Notes: a model not told the origin generated them from the sequence alone. Shown: positions 18,508-27,037, counted from the first letter of the stretch. The stretch is 64,000 bases of DNA from JAJXWB01 sp046349085 (GCA_046349085.1 JAXMDA010000003.1:186001-250000); one strand, 5' to 3'. Numbers and translations are program-made.

Positions 18508-18618
18508 GAAGACTGGTGGCTGCAGGCGCCATTACCCCGCGCCTCACGATCGCGAACGCCTGGATCCCGGCGGCGGCCATTCTAACGGGACCGGAACCCC
18601 GCAAGAAACGACCTGGCT

Positions 18619-19707
18619 CTATGCCATGCGTTCGATCGTCTTGATGCCGATGATTCCGCCGACGACGATCGCCGCGAAGGCGACAAAAGAGCCGATCGCC
18701 AGAGTAGATACGCCGGTGATTGCCTGCCCCAGCGTGCAGCCGAGCGCGACGACTCCGCCAACGCCCATGAACACGGCGCCGAACATGCTGCGCAATGTGT
18801 CGGACGTGTCGCTGAAGGTCGAGAGACGGAACCGGCCGGACGTGATCGCGCCGAGAAAGGCGCCGATCAGCACGCCGAATACCGAGGCGACGCCGAAGCT
18901 CGGAATGCGTTGCGCCGTAAATCGTTGGATCCACTCGAGCGTATCGCCGGACGGCCGCACGAAGGTAAGCGACGTCGGCGCGCTCGAGGCCGCCATTTCG
19001 TCGATCGAAAGGCCGGTCAGCGCCCAGCCTGCCGCCGCGGCGAGGCCGACAAGCACGCCCGACATGACATGCACGGGCGAGGAGCGGAACTCTGCGTTGG
19101 CGAAGCAATAGGCGAGCATGGCGATCGACGCGCCGCCCGCCGCGATCGCGACGGCGGTTGCCGGCGCTATCTTCGCAACCTTGGCGATCAGCGCGCTGAG
19201 ACCCTGGTCGGACATGCCATAGGCGTCGAGCTTCAACGCGGTCGCGTTGGAAATGTCTGCGCGCACGGGGCCAAGCAGACCGCCGATGGCGGCATAAGCG
19301 GCGATGCCCATGAGGATGACGATGAAGAGCGCGCGCAGATCGCCCGCGCCGGCGCGCACCAGATTGCGGCTGGCGCAGCCGCCGGCAAAACACATGCCGA
19401 AGCCGAACATCAGCCCGCCGATGATTGCGCCGAGCCAGTCGAATGTCGTGGACATGTACATGGACTTGGAGAGATCGACGACGCCGGCGGCCGCCAGCAA
19501 TTGCGCGCCGATCAGCGCGACGGCGCTCGCCAGCACCCAGGCGCGGAACCGTCGCGTGTCGCCGAAGGTCAACATGTCGGAAATGCCGCCCATCGCGCAA
19601 AAATTCGTGCGCTGGATGACGACGCCGAAGAACGCGCCGATAATCAGGCCGCCGATGGCCTGCGCCGCAGCCGAGTTTTCCGCCAGCAGCGCGCGCAATG
19701 CTTCCAT
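18619..19707 (-). CDS. YeeE/YedE-family sulfur transport membrane protein
   Basis: A 362-residue polytopic protein. The ATG at 19707 follows GGGAGGA; an in-frame extension to 19989 runs through an interspersed repeat and is rejected. It contains both halves of the YeeE/YedE (DUF395) fold, each with conserved cysteine motifs: RTNFCAMG near residue 30, CFAGGCASRNLVRAG near residue 95 and ALGCTLGQAITG near residue 325. In characterised members (TsuA type) such cysteines relay thiosulfate through the membrane. It stands alone but close to a FadL-like gene and ArsR-type persulfide sensors, so thiosulfate or another sulfur compound is the likely substrate. No CGAATAT-type site was seen in front of it. 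Confidence 0.85.
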   Translation of the reverse strand: MEALRALLAENSAAAQAIGGLIIGAFFGVVIQRTNFCAMGGISDMLTFGDTRRFRAWVLASAVALIGAQLLAAAGVVDLSKSMYMSTTFDWLGAIIGGLMFGFGMCFAGGCASRNLVRAGAGDLRALFIVILMGIAAYAAIGGLLGPVRADISNATALKLDAYGMSDQGLSALIAKVAKIAPATAVAIAAGGASIAMLAYCFANAEFRSSPVHVMSGVLVGLAAAAGWALTGLSIDEMAASSAPTSLTFVRPSGDTLEWIQRFTAQRIPSFGVASVFGVLIGAFLGAITSGRFRLSTFSDTSDTLRSMFGAVFMGVGGVVALGCTLGQAITGVSTLAIGSFVAFAAIVVGGIIGIKTIERMA

Positions 19708-20125
19708 GTGGTCCTCCCGCTCCGCGTGCCCGCCGCTTATAGACACGGCTGATTGCCTCGACACATACGGATGTTTTGATATCAAACCAGCTTGAGCGGC
19801 GCCACGCAAGCCACGGGCTCCCGTCGAAAACGAGGAAACGCGCGCTGAATTGCGCATCGCCGTCGACATCGTTTGCGACCGGGATCGCCGACGGCGATTT
19901 GGAACGTTTCCGCATGAGGCGGAACGAACCGTCATTGCGAGCCAATGGTTCGCGCGAAGCGCGCGCCCGCCCGCTGACAGGCTCCGCAAAGCAATCCGGC
20001 CGACGGGACCGGCTCGTGGATGGATTGCATCGTCGCTTCGGGAGGAATCGCCTTCGGAGACTTCTCCCGAGCTTCTCGCAATGATGGCGGCGCGCTTCTA
20101 TCTCATCATGAACTAGGCGGACGAC
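19708..20125. other. Intergenic region dominated by an interspersed repeat
   Basis: About 420 bp between the YeeE/YedE gene and the end of the RND permease gene. The right half is the repeat at 19931-20085. The left half contains a short AT-rich stretch (19760-19795) that may hold the promoter of the YeeE/YedE gene. No gene was seen. Confidence 0.5.
19931..20085. repeat. Interspersed palindromic repeat element (REP/MITE-like)
   Basis: The ends are inverted copies, GTCATTGCGAG at 19931-19941 and CTCGCAATGAT at 20075-20085. Inside are GCAATCCGGCC and GGATTGCATCG half-palindromes and AAGCGCGCG-type segments. This layout matches a family of intergenic palindromic elements common in Hyphomicrobiales and other Proteobacteria. 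It has no coding capacity. Only one copy was noticed in this window. Confidence 0.7.
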
Positions 20126-23100
20126 TCAGGCTTTCTGCCCGTCGTCGCGCAGGAAGACATAGATCGCCGGGATCACGAGAATCGTGAGCGCCGTCGACGA
20201 GATCAGCCCGAACACCATGGAAATCGCCAGCCCCTGGAAGATGGGATCGGTCAGGATGAAGGCCGCCCCGATCACCGCCGCCGCCGCTGTCAGGAAGATC
20301 GGCTTGAAGCGGATAGCGCCGGCGTCGATCAGCGCCTGACGCAGCGCGACCCCTTGCGCCATGCGATGCCTGATGAAGTCCACGAGCAGAATGGAATTGC
20401 GCACGATGATGCCGGCGAGCGCGATGAAGCCGATCATCGACGTGGCGGTGAAGGCCGCGTTGAGCATCCAGTGTCCCGTCAGAATGCCGATGAAGGTCAG
20501 CGGCACGGGTACGAGAATGACCAGCGGCAGTTTGAACGAGCCGAACTGCGCGACGACCAGAAGATAGATGCCGAGGATCGCCACGATGAAGGCGGCGCCC
20601 ATGTCGCGGAACGTCACATAGGTAACCTCCCATTCGCCATCCCACAGCAGCGTCGGCTTGGCGTCGTCGAGCGGCTGCCCGTGATATTTGACGGCGGGCT
20701 TCGGCGTCGCGCCAAAATCGAGCTTCGCGATCTCGTCCTCGACCGCGAGCATGCCGTAGACCGGCGATTCGAAGCGTCCCGCCACTTCCGCGGTCACCAT
20801 CTCGGCATAGCGGCCGTTGTGACGGAAGATCGGAAAGGACGACGGCTCGCGCGTCGCCTTCACGACATCGCCGAGCTCGACGTTGGCGCCCTGCCGCGGC
20901 GTGCCGCCGGCAGGCAGCGGCGTCGTCAGCAGTTTCTCGCCAGGCGTCAGCGCCGATCGCGGCAGCGCGACTGAGATGTCGACGGGCTTCTCGCCGTCGC
21001 CGCGCTGCGAATACCCGATCCTCACGCCGCCAAGCAGCGCGGCGAGCGTATCGTACACCGCCTGCTCCTGCACGCCGTGGAACTCCAGCGCCTCCTGGTC
21101 GATCGAATAGCGCAGCCGCTCCTGTTGCACGCCGAAACTGTCGTCGACATCGACGACAAAATCGACCGCCTTGAACGCCTCCTTCACCTTGGTCGCGATC
21201 GCGCGCCGCGCCTCCGGCGTCGGTCCGTAGATTTCTGCGAGCAGCGTCGAAACGACAGGCGGTCCGGGCGGCACCTCCACCACTTTCACAGAACCGCGCG
21301 GCGGCAACTCGAGGTCCGCAAGTCGCTGACGAATGTCGAGAGCTATCGCGTGGCTTGCGCGCTTGCGATGGTCCTTCGGCGTCAGATTGATCGAGAGATC
21401 GCCGAGCTCGGGCGTCTGGCGCAGGTAGTAATGGCGCACCAGACCATTGAAATTGAACGGCGCGGACGTCCCTGCATAGGCCTGAATCGAGACGAGTTCC
21501 GGCAGATCCTTCAGCTTCCGCGACGCCTCCATCAGCACGCGCTCGGTCTGCTCGAGCGAAGCGCCGCGCGGCAGATCGACGACGACCTGGATCTCCGACT
21601 TGTTGTCGAAGGGCAGCAGCTTCACGCGTACACTCTTCGTATAGAAAAGCCCGAGCGAGGCGAGCGTCAGCCCGCCGACCACGGCGAGAAATATCTTGGA
21701 ACGTCTTCGTCCTTGAAGCAGCCAGCGCGCGATCCTCGAATAAGCGCGGCCCATGGCGCCGGGATCGTCGTGATCGTGCGTTTTGGCCTTGCCGCTTTCG
21801 AAATATTTTCGGGCGATCTTGAGGAGAAGCCACGGAGTAATGGTCACGGCGACGACGAAGGAGAACAGCATCGCCATCGAGGCGTTGGCGGGAATGGGGC
21901 TCATGTACGGCCCCATCATGCCGCTCACGAACATCATCGGCAGCAGCGCCGCAACAATGGTGAGCGTGGCGACAATCGTGGGATTGCCGACTTCCGCGAC
22001 CGCCTCGACCGCCGTTTCGACCAGCCCGCGATTTCCGCGCATGTTCCAGTGGCGCACGATGTTCTCGACGACGACGATGGCGTCGTCGACCAGGATGCCG
22101 ATGGAGAAGATCAGCGCGAACAAGCTGACGCGGTTGATCGTGTAGCCCATCAGCCAGGAGGCGAAGAGCGTTAGCAGGATGGTCGTGGGAATGATGACAG
22201 CGACGACGACGCCCTCGCGCCATCCGATCGCCAGCGTGATGAGGATGACGATGGAAACGGTCGCGAGCCCAAGGTGGAACAATAGCTCGTTCGCCTTTTC
22301 GGTCGCCGTCTCGCCGTAGTTCCGAGTGACTTCCACGGTGACGTCCGCCGGCACGATCGAGCCGCGCGCCGTATTCAGGCGCTGCAATATCTCGTGCGCC
22401 ACGGTGACGGCGTTCGCGCCCTTGCGCTTGGCAAGCGCCAGGCTGACCGCCGGACGCGTATCGAGCCCGCCCTTCCCGTCGGGCGTGATCGTCCAGGTTC
22501 GGCGCTCGTTCTGCGCCGAACCGACCGTCACATCGGCTACGTCCTTCAGATAGACCGGCCGGCCGTCGCGCGAGGTGAGCAGCAATTGGCCGATGTCGGC
22601 CACGCCCTGCAATGTCTGACCGACGACGACGGGGAACGAGCGATCGTTTCGCCGGAGCAGACCCGCCTGAAACGTGCGATTGGCGTTGGTCGCCTTGTCG
22701 ATCACCTGCGCGAGCGTCATGCCGTATTGCGCAAGGCGTTCTGGATCGGGTTCGATGCGGATCTGGCTCGCCGCGCCGCCTACGATGAAAGTCGCGCCGA
22801 TATTTTGGACTTTCGTGAGATCGTGCTGCAGCTCTTCGGCGACGCGCAGCAGTCCGTTGTCCGTCCAGCGCGCGGCCGCGTCCGGCTTGGCGGCCAGCGT
22901 CAGCACAACTGTCGCGACATCGTCGATGCCACGCCCTATTATCAGGGGCTCGACCAGGCCCTTCGGCAATTCCCCGATATGCGCGCGGATTTTCTCATGC
23001 ACGCGCAGGATCGCGGAATCCGCGTCCGTCCCGACAAGAAAGCGCGCGGTGACAAGAACGTTGTCGTCCTGCGTCTGCGAATAGACGTGCTCGACGCCGT

Positions 23101-23353
23101 CGATGCCCTTGACGATGTCCTCCAGCGGCCGGGTGACGAGTTCGACAGCATCTGCGCCCTTGTAGCCGTTCGCGGGCACGACGATATCGACCATCGGCAC
23201 GCTGATCTGGGGCTCTTCCTCACGCGGCAACGCGGTCAACGCGATCGCGCCGACGATGATCGAGGCGAGCAGCAGCAGCGGCGTGAGCGGAGAGACGATG
23301 AAGGCGCGCGTCAGGCGCCCGGAAATGCCGAGATTGGTCACGAGTTCGCTCAT
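20126..23353 (-). CDS. RND efflux permease under a persulfide-sensor-type regulator
   Basis: A 1075-residue RND permease starting at the ATG at 23353, which overlaps the stop of the adaptor gene (ATGA). A much longer frame extending to 24418 is the adaptor read in another frame and is rejected. Evidence: N-terminal hydrophobic span with ALPREEEPQISVPMVDIVVP, TM4 proton-relay pair in GILVDDAIVVVENIV, the second-half motif IALAGIIVRNSILLVDFIRH. It forms a pump with the adaptor. The outer-membrane channel is not encoded here. The divergent SqrR/BigR-type repressor suggests induction by reactive sulfur species, so the pump may export a toxic sulfur-linked compound; the substrate is unknown. Confidence 0.92.
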   Translation of the reverse strand: MSELVTNLGISGRLTRAFIVSPLTPLLLLASIIVGAIALTALPREEEPQISVPMVDIVVPANGYKGADAVELVTRPLEDIVKGIDGVEHVYSQTQDDNVLVTARFLVGTDADSAILRVHEKIRAHIGELPKGLVEPLIIGRGIDDVATVVLTLAAKPDAAARWTDNGLLRVAEELQHDLTKVQNIGATFIVGGAASQIRIEPDPERLAQYGMTLAQVIDKATNANRTFQAGLLRRNDRSFPVVVGQTLQGVADIGQLLLTSRDGRPVYLKDVADVTVGSAQNERRTWTITPDGKGGLDTRPAVSLALAKRKGANAVTVAHEILQRLNTARGSIVPADVTVEVTRNYGETATEKANELLFHLGLATVSIVILITLAIGWREGVVVAVIIPTTILLTLFASWLMGYTINRVSLFALIFSIGILVDDAIVVVENIVRHWNMRGNRGLVETAVEAVAEVGNPTIVATLTIVAALLPMMFVSGMMGPYMSPIPANASMAMLFSFVVAVTITPWLLLKIARKYFESGKAKTHDHDDPGAMGRAYSRIARWLLQGRRRSKIFLAVVGGLTLASLGLFYTKSVRVKLLPFDNKSEIQVVVDLPRGASLEQTERVLMEASRKLKDLPELVSIQAYAGTSAPFNFNGLVRHYYLRQTPELGDLSINLTPKDHRKRASHAIALDIRQRLADLELPPRGSVKVVEVPPGPPVVSTLLAEIYGPTPEARRAIATKVKEAFKAVDFVVDVDDSFGVQQERLRYSIDQEALEFHGVQEQAVYDTLAALLGGVRIGYSQRGDGEKPVDISVALPRSALTPGEKLLTTPLPAGGTPRQGANVELGDVVKATREPSSFPIFRHNGRYAEMVTAEVAGRFESPVYGMLAVEDEIAKLDFGATPKPAVKYHGQPLDDAKPTLLWDGEWEVTYVTFRDMGAAFIVAILGIYLLVVAQFGSFKLPLVILVPVPLTFIGILTGHWMLNAAFTATSMIGFIALAGIIVRNSILLVDFIRHRMAQGVALRQALIDAGAIRFKPIFLTAAAAVIGAAFILTDPIFQGLAISMVFGLISSTALTILVIPAIYVFLRDDGQKA

Positions 23354-24315
23354 GGCGTCAGCAACGTCTCGCCATCGGCCACGCCCGACAGGATTTCGAC
23401 GCCCTCGGGACCGGCCTCGCCGGTCTGCACGACGATTTCGTTGCCGCCCTTCAATCGCACGAATTTCAGGCCGGCGCGTTCGAAGACTGCCGCCGTCGGC
23501 GCCAGGATTGTGCGGCGCTTGCCCGTCGAGACGTAGACGCGCGTCCGCTCGCCGACGAAATAGTTGCCGAGGTCCGGCACATCGACGTCGGCGATCACGC
23601 GCCCCCCCGTGATTTCCGGATAGACGATCCGCACGACGCCTTCCTGCGCAGCCTTCATGCCGCCCTCCTGGCCGCGCGCCGCCATCAGCACCTTGTCGCC
23701 CGCGCGCATGAAACGCGCATGCCGTTCCGGCAATTGCAGGCGCAGGATGAATTGTTCCTCGGCGATGGTCGCGACGGTTTCGCCGGGCATGAGGACACGG
23801 CCCGCGGAGACCGGAACGGTCAGAACGCGCCCGGCGCCGGGCGCGAAGACGGCGCCCTCCGCGCTCTGCTGGACGATGACGTCGCGGTCGGACCTGATAG
23901 CCGACAGATTGCGGTCGGCTATATCGAGAGCGGCTTTGGCCTGGTCGAGTTGCGCCTGCGTGCTGACGCCGCGTCGCATCAGTTCGGAAGCGCGGTCGAA
24001 GTCGAGTTGCGCCTTGTCGCGGGCGGCTTGCTGCGACCTGACGCGAGAATCGATCGCCTGCATCTGCAGCGACAGCTTCTGGTCGACGACGCGGGCGATC
24101 TCTTGACCAGCGGCGACAACGTCGCCCTCGTGCACCTTTAGCTGCGCGACCGTGCCGCCGATGCGGGCGCGGGCGACGAGCTGGCGTATCGGCTCGACCG
24201 TCGCGATAACGGCCTTGCGATCGTCGATTTCCTGCGCGCGCAGGACAAACTCGCCGGCCGCCGCGCCCTGCGCCGCCGCTGCGACGATCAGCGCCGCCAA
24301 ACTCCAAACCCGCAT
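23350..24315 (-). CDS. RND periplasmic adaptor (membrane fusion) protein
   Basis: A 321-residue adaptor with signal peptide (residues 1-20, QGAAAGEF). The lipoyl/barrel-sandwich parts (VARARIGGTVAQLKVHEGDV and GAVFAPGAGRVLTVPVSAGR) flank a helical hairpin of about 80 residues (SLQMQAIDSRVRSQQAARDK onward). The membrane-proximal end is short, normal for this adaptor subgroup. It is first in the minus-strand unit, 57 bp from the divergent ArsR-family gene, and coupled by a 4-bp overlap to the permease gene. Confidence 0.88.
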   Translation of the reverse strand: MRVWSLAALIVAAAAQGAAAGEFVLRAQEIDDRKAVIATVEPIRQLVARARIGGTVAQLKVHEGDVVAAGQEIARVVDQKLSLQMQAIDSRVRSQQAARDKAQLDFDRASELMRRGVSTQAQLDQAKAALDIADRNLSAIRSDRDVIVQQSAEGAVFAPGAGRVLTVPVSAGRVLMPGETVATIAEEQFILRLQLPERHARFMRAGDKVLMAARGQEGGMKAAQEGVVRIVYPEITGGRVIADVDVPDLGNYFVGERTRVYVSTGKRRTILAPTAAVFERAGLKFVRLKGGNEIVVQTGEAGPEGVEILSGVADGETLLTP

Positions 24316-24356
24316 CGTGCGAACCTTTCAAAGTGGTTTGACATTTATATAGTAAT

Positions 24357-24372
24357 ATACGAATATCGCAAT
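24357..24372 (+). promoter_or_regulatory. Candidate sulfur-regulon operator, site 2 (arsR/RND divergon)
   Basis: CGAATAT at 24360-24366, inside a 57-bp divergent region that is strongly AT-rich. TTGACA at 24338-24343 is exactly 17 bp before GAATAT, so the site could overlap the -10 region of the arsR promoter and repress by occlusion. The downstream half of the motif (CGCAA) is the poorest match of the six. Confidence 0.5.
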
Positions 24373-24708
24373 ATGAAAGCTGATGATCTTGCAGCGCAGG
24401 CGTCGCAGGCCGAAACAATGCTCAAGGCGCTGGCCAACCGCAGCCGCCTGATGATTCTGTGCGATCTCTATCGCAAGGAGTGTTCGGTCAACGAACTTTG
24501 CGCCTCGTTGGATCTCAGCCAGCCGACCCTGTCGCAGCACCTCGCCCGGCTTCGCGCGGACGGCCTGGTGCACACGCGGCGCGAGGCGCAAAAGATCTGC
24601 TATTCGCTCGCCGGACCGAATGTCGAGCGAATGATCAGTCTTCTGCACGACATGTTCTGCGCAGGCGAGTCCATCCCGCCCGCGCCGGGAAAAAGGAAGA
24701 TCAGATGA
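24373..24708 (+). CDS. ArsR-family repressor of SqrR/BigR type (persulfide sensor)
   Basis: A 111-residue winged-helix regulator with the recognition helix DLSQPTLSQHLARLRADGLV. Two cysteines, Cys30 in RLMILCDLY and Cys96 in LLHDMFCAG, are 66 residues apart, the spacing of the redox pair in SqrR and BigR that forms a polysulfide bridge and releases DNA; Cys37 is extra. No metal-binding CVC motif of ArsR/SmtB metal sensors is present. It is divergent from the RND pair and coupled (ATGA) to a DUF2892 gene, as in bigR-like operons. The ATG lies only a few bases after the AT-rich operator, so the transcript may be leaderless. Confidence 0.85.
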   Translation: MKADDLAAQASQAETMLKALANRSRLMILCDLYRKECSVNELCASLDLSQPTLSQHLARLRADGLVHTRREAQKICYSLAGPNVERMISLLHDMFCAGESIPPAPGKRKIR

Positions 24709-24908
24709 ACGTCGACGCCGTCGTCATGCGTCTTGCGGGACTCTTCATTCTCGCTTCGCTCGCGCTCGCCCACTATCACTCCGCCAACTGGCTGTGGTTC
24801 ACTGCCTTCGTTGGCGCCAATCTCCTGCAGGCCTCCTTCACCGGCTTTTGTCCGCTTGCAATCGTTCTCAAGCGCTTCGGCCTCAAGCCGGGCTGCGCCT
24901 TCAATTGA
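24705..24908 (+). CDS. Small DUF2892 (YgaP-like) membrane protein
   Basis: A 67-residue protein with two predicted membrane helices and the family pattern ASFTGFCPLAIVLKRFGLKP, with Cys49 and Cys64 (KPGCAFN). DUF2892 proteins are often linked to rhodanese domains and to BigR/SqrR-type regulators and are thought to act in sulfur transfer or sulfur compound export. The ATG overlaps the stop of the ArsR gene. No rhodanese domain is attached here. Confidence 0.8.
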   Translation: MNVDAVVMRLAGLFILASLALAHYHSANWLWFTAFVGANLLQASFTGFCPLAIVLKRFGLKPGCAFN

Positions 24909-24952
24909 GCGGCGGCGGCGGCGCGGGCCGGCAAATTGAAAGCCTGATCAAT

Positions 24953-24968
24953 TGCGAATATGATAATT
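24953..24968 (+). promoter_or_regulatory. Candidate sulfur-regulon operator, site 3 (second arsR)
   Basis: TGCGAATATGATAATT, core at 24955-24961, full match to CGAATATNAKRA. It lies in a 183-bp AT-rich gap about 125 bp before the second ArsR gene. Confidence 0.5.
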
Positions 24969-25091
24969 TCATTCTATAAGTACATGTTCATATAGATGGT
25001 CGGGTCACGGTGTCGTCACGCCCGATCATGAGGCCTGGCGCAGGGTCCAGCGGATATCGCCCGTTCCCGAGCGCATCTGGAATTACCAACG

Positions 25092-25523
25092 ATGGCCCCA
25101 CCCACTGCTGACACTTTACAGAAGCCCAGTTCCGCACGCGCCGTCGACGCCGCGACGGATTTCGCGATGATGGCCGAGAAAGCGCGGGAAGCCAGCGATT
25201 TCCTGAAGGCTTTGTCGCACGAGTTTCGTCTGCTCCTGCTCTGCGCGCTGTCGGAAGGAGAATGCTCGGTCGGCGAGCTCGAAGACCTTCTGGGCGAGCG
25301 CCAGTCCACCGTCTCCCAGCAGTTGGCGCGCCTGCGCCTCGAGCGACTCGTTTCCACGCGACGCGACGGCAAGACGATTTACTACTCCCTGGCCGACGAC
25401 AACGTGCGCGCGATCCTGGAAGCGCTGCGCAAAGCCTTTTGCGAGCCCGGCGAAGGCGGCGCGCCCCCGGTCAAGGGATCATCGTCCGAATCCGAAGCGA
25501 AGGCGAAAGCCGCGCGCCGTTAG
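25092..25523 (+). CDS. Second ArsR-family repressor of SqrR/BigR type
   Basis: A 143-residue winged-helix protein with a 35-residue N-terminal extension and a Ser/Glu/Ala/Lys-rich tail. The core matches the first ArsR protein of this window: helix RQSTVSQQLARLRLERLVST, Cys51 in RLLLLCALS and Cys117 in LRKAFCEPG, again 66 residues apart, with Cys58 as an extra residue in EGECSV. This is the signature of the SqrR/BigR persulfide sensors. It is convergent with the 3' end of the dsr operon. It is the better-placed candidate for control of dsr and sqr genes; which of the two paralogues does so cannot be told from sequence. Confidence 0.85.
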   Translation: MAPPTADTLQKPSSARAVDAATDFAMMAEKAREASDFLKALSHEFRLLLLCALSEGECSVGELEDLLGERQSTVSQQLARLRLERLVSTRRDGKTIYYSLADDNVRAILEALRKAFCEPGEGGAPPVKGSSSESEAKAKAARR

Positions 25524-25552
25524 GCGGCCGCGGCGCGCGCGACTCCGTGGTT

Positions 25553-25891
25553 TCAATACCCGCCCTTGCGGCGGCTTTCCGGCAGTCCGGCGATACGTCC
25601 GCCCTGCTTGGACGGATCAAGCGGGAATAGATCGTACAGCGTCTTCTGATCTACTTTGTCGCCCCAGTGCTCGCTCATCGCCTTGATGATCGTGCGCGTG
25701 TTCGGCGTCGATCCGTTGTTCTCGAAAAACTCCTCGCGCAGATAGTTGATCAAGTCCCAGTGCCGGTCGGTCAGTTCGATCTGGTCCTGCGCCGCCATAT
25801 GCGCGGCGAGTTCACGGCTCCAGTCCTCCTGATCGGCCAGATAGCCGCCGGCGGTGGTCTCGATCGTCTTGCCCTGAAATTCGATCGCCAT
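25553..25891 (-). CDS. DsrC/TusE-family protein lacking both redox cysteines (RspA-like)
   Basis: A 112-residue DsrC fold protein: LTDRHWDLINYLREEFFENN in the centre and the C-terminal arm LDPSKQGGRIAGLPESRRKG. In true DsrC the arm has two cysteines 11 residues apart. Here the first is Gly98 and the second is replaced by Gly as well, and the protein has no cysteine at all. It cannot carry a trisulfide. Such cysteine-less homologues have been described as a regulatory branch of the family (RspA). It is the last gene of the dsr operon, 28 bp after mrp. A role as a structural or regulatory partner of DsrAB or DsrC-binding proteins is plausible but unproven. Confidence 0.85.
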   Translation of the reverse strand: MAIEFQGKTIETTAGGYLADQEDWSRELAAHMAAQDQIELTDRHWDLINYLREEFFENNGSTPNTRTIIKAMSEHWGDKVDQKTLYDLFPLDPSKQGGRIAGLPESRRKGGY

Positions 25892-25918
25892 TTTCTTTTC
25901 GTTCGCTCCCTGTTGAAC

Positions 25919-27037
25919 TCAACCCACCACGATGCGCGGCGCCGGGCGCGCGCCTGCGCCGGCGGTCAGATTTGCCCAGGCCTTCTGCGCGATGTCGATG
26001 TAGGCCCTGGCCTGCGGGCTGTCCGGCGCCGTGGCGACGACGGGCGCGCCGGCGTCCGACGTCTCGCGGATCGACATGTGCAGCGGCGCCTCGCCCAGAA
26101 ACGGCACGCCGAGCCGCCCGGCCTCGTGGCGCGCCCCGCCATGCGCGAACACGTCCGAGCGCTGGCCGCAATGCGGGCACAGGAAATAGCTCATGTTCTC
26201 CACCACGCCGACGATCGGCACGTGCACCTGCTGGAACATGGCGATGCCCCGCCGCGCGTCGATCAGCGCCAGATCCTGCGGCGTCGAGACGATGATCGCG
26301 CCGGCCAGCGGCACGGTCTGCGCAAGCGTGAGCTGCGCGTCGCCCGTCCCCGGCGGCATGTCGACCACCAGCACGTCGAGATCGCCCCAGTCGACATCCT
26401 CCAGCAATTGCTTGATCGCCGACATCACCATCGGGCCGCGCCACACGATCGCCGCCTCGTCCTCCACCAGGAAGCCGATCGACATCACCTTGACGCCGTA
26501 GTTCTCCATCGGCGCGAGCTTCACGCCGTCGGCGGCCATCTGCGGCTTGCCCCGGATGCCGAACAGGCGCGGCATCGACGGGCCGTAGACGTCCGCATCG
26601 AGCACGCCCACCTTCAGGCCCTGCCCCTTGAGGCCGAGCGCGATGTTGCACGCCGTCGTCGACTTGCCCACGCCCCCCTTGCCGGAGGCCACCGCGACGA
26701 TCTTGCCGATGCGCGCCGCCCCGCCGGAGGCCTGCGGCTTCGCATGGCCCGAGGCGCGCACCGGCTGGGCGCGCTGCGCCGAGCCCTGCTCGGCCTCGCT
26801 CGTCAGCGTGACATAGGCGGCAGCAACCCCCGGCAGCTTCTTGATGACGCTTTCCACCCGCCCGCGCATCGGCTCGAGCGCCTGCACGCGGCCGGGCTCG
26901 ACGTTGATCGACACGAACACCTTGCCATCGCGCACGCTCACACCGCCAAGCGCGCCCGACTGCGCGAGCGTCTTCGACGCGTCCGGCCCGGGAAGGTCCG
27001 CAATCGCCGCCAGAACATCTTGCTGCGTCACGATCAT
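25919..27037 (-). CDS. mrp: Mrp/ApbC-type Fe-S cluster carrier ATPase in the dsr operon
   Basis: A 372-residue protein with an N-terminal MIP18-like domain (residues 1-80) and a P-loop NTPase domain with the deviant Walker A SGKGGVGKST at 118-127. The CPHCG motif that binds the bridging [4Fe-4S] cluster of the dimer is near residue 280. It loads Fe-S clusters onto target enzymes in the cytoplasm. The start overlaps the stop of cysG (ATGA), so it is co-translated with siroheme synthesis. The operon makes many Fe-S proteins (DsrA, B, K, L, O), so a dedicated maturation role is likely. Confidence 0.9.
   Translation of the reverse strand: MIVTQQDVLAAIADLPGPDASKTLAQSGALGGVSVRDGKVFVSINVEPGRVQALEPMRGRVESVIKKLPGVAAAYVTLTSEAEQGSAQRAQPVRASGHAKPQASGGAARIGKIVAVASGKGGVGKSTTACNIALGLKGQGLKVGVLDADVYGPSMPRLFGIRGKPQMAADGVKLAPMENYGVKVMSIGFLVEDEAAIVWRGPMVMSAIKQLLEDVDWGDLDVLVVDMPPGTGDAQLTLAQTVPLAGAIIVSTPQDLALIDARRGIAMFQQVHVPIVGVVENMSYFLCPHCGQRSDVFAHGGARHEAGRLGVPFLGEAPLHMSIRETSDAGAPVVATAPDSPQARAYIDIAQKAWANLTAGAGARPAPRIVVG

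Noticed and set aside
23354..24418. N-terminal extension of the second RND permease to 1430 residues
   Set aside because: The extension reads the adaptor gene in the wrong frame; the ATG at 23353 gives the normal RND N-terminus and length.
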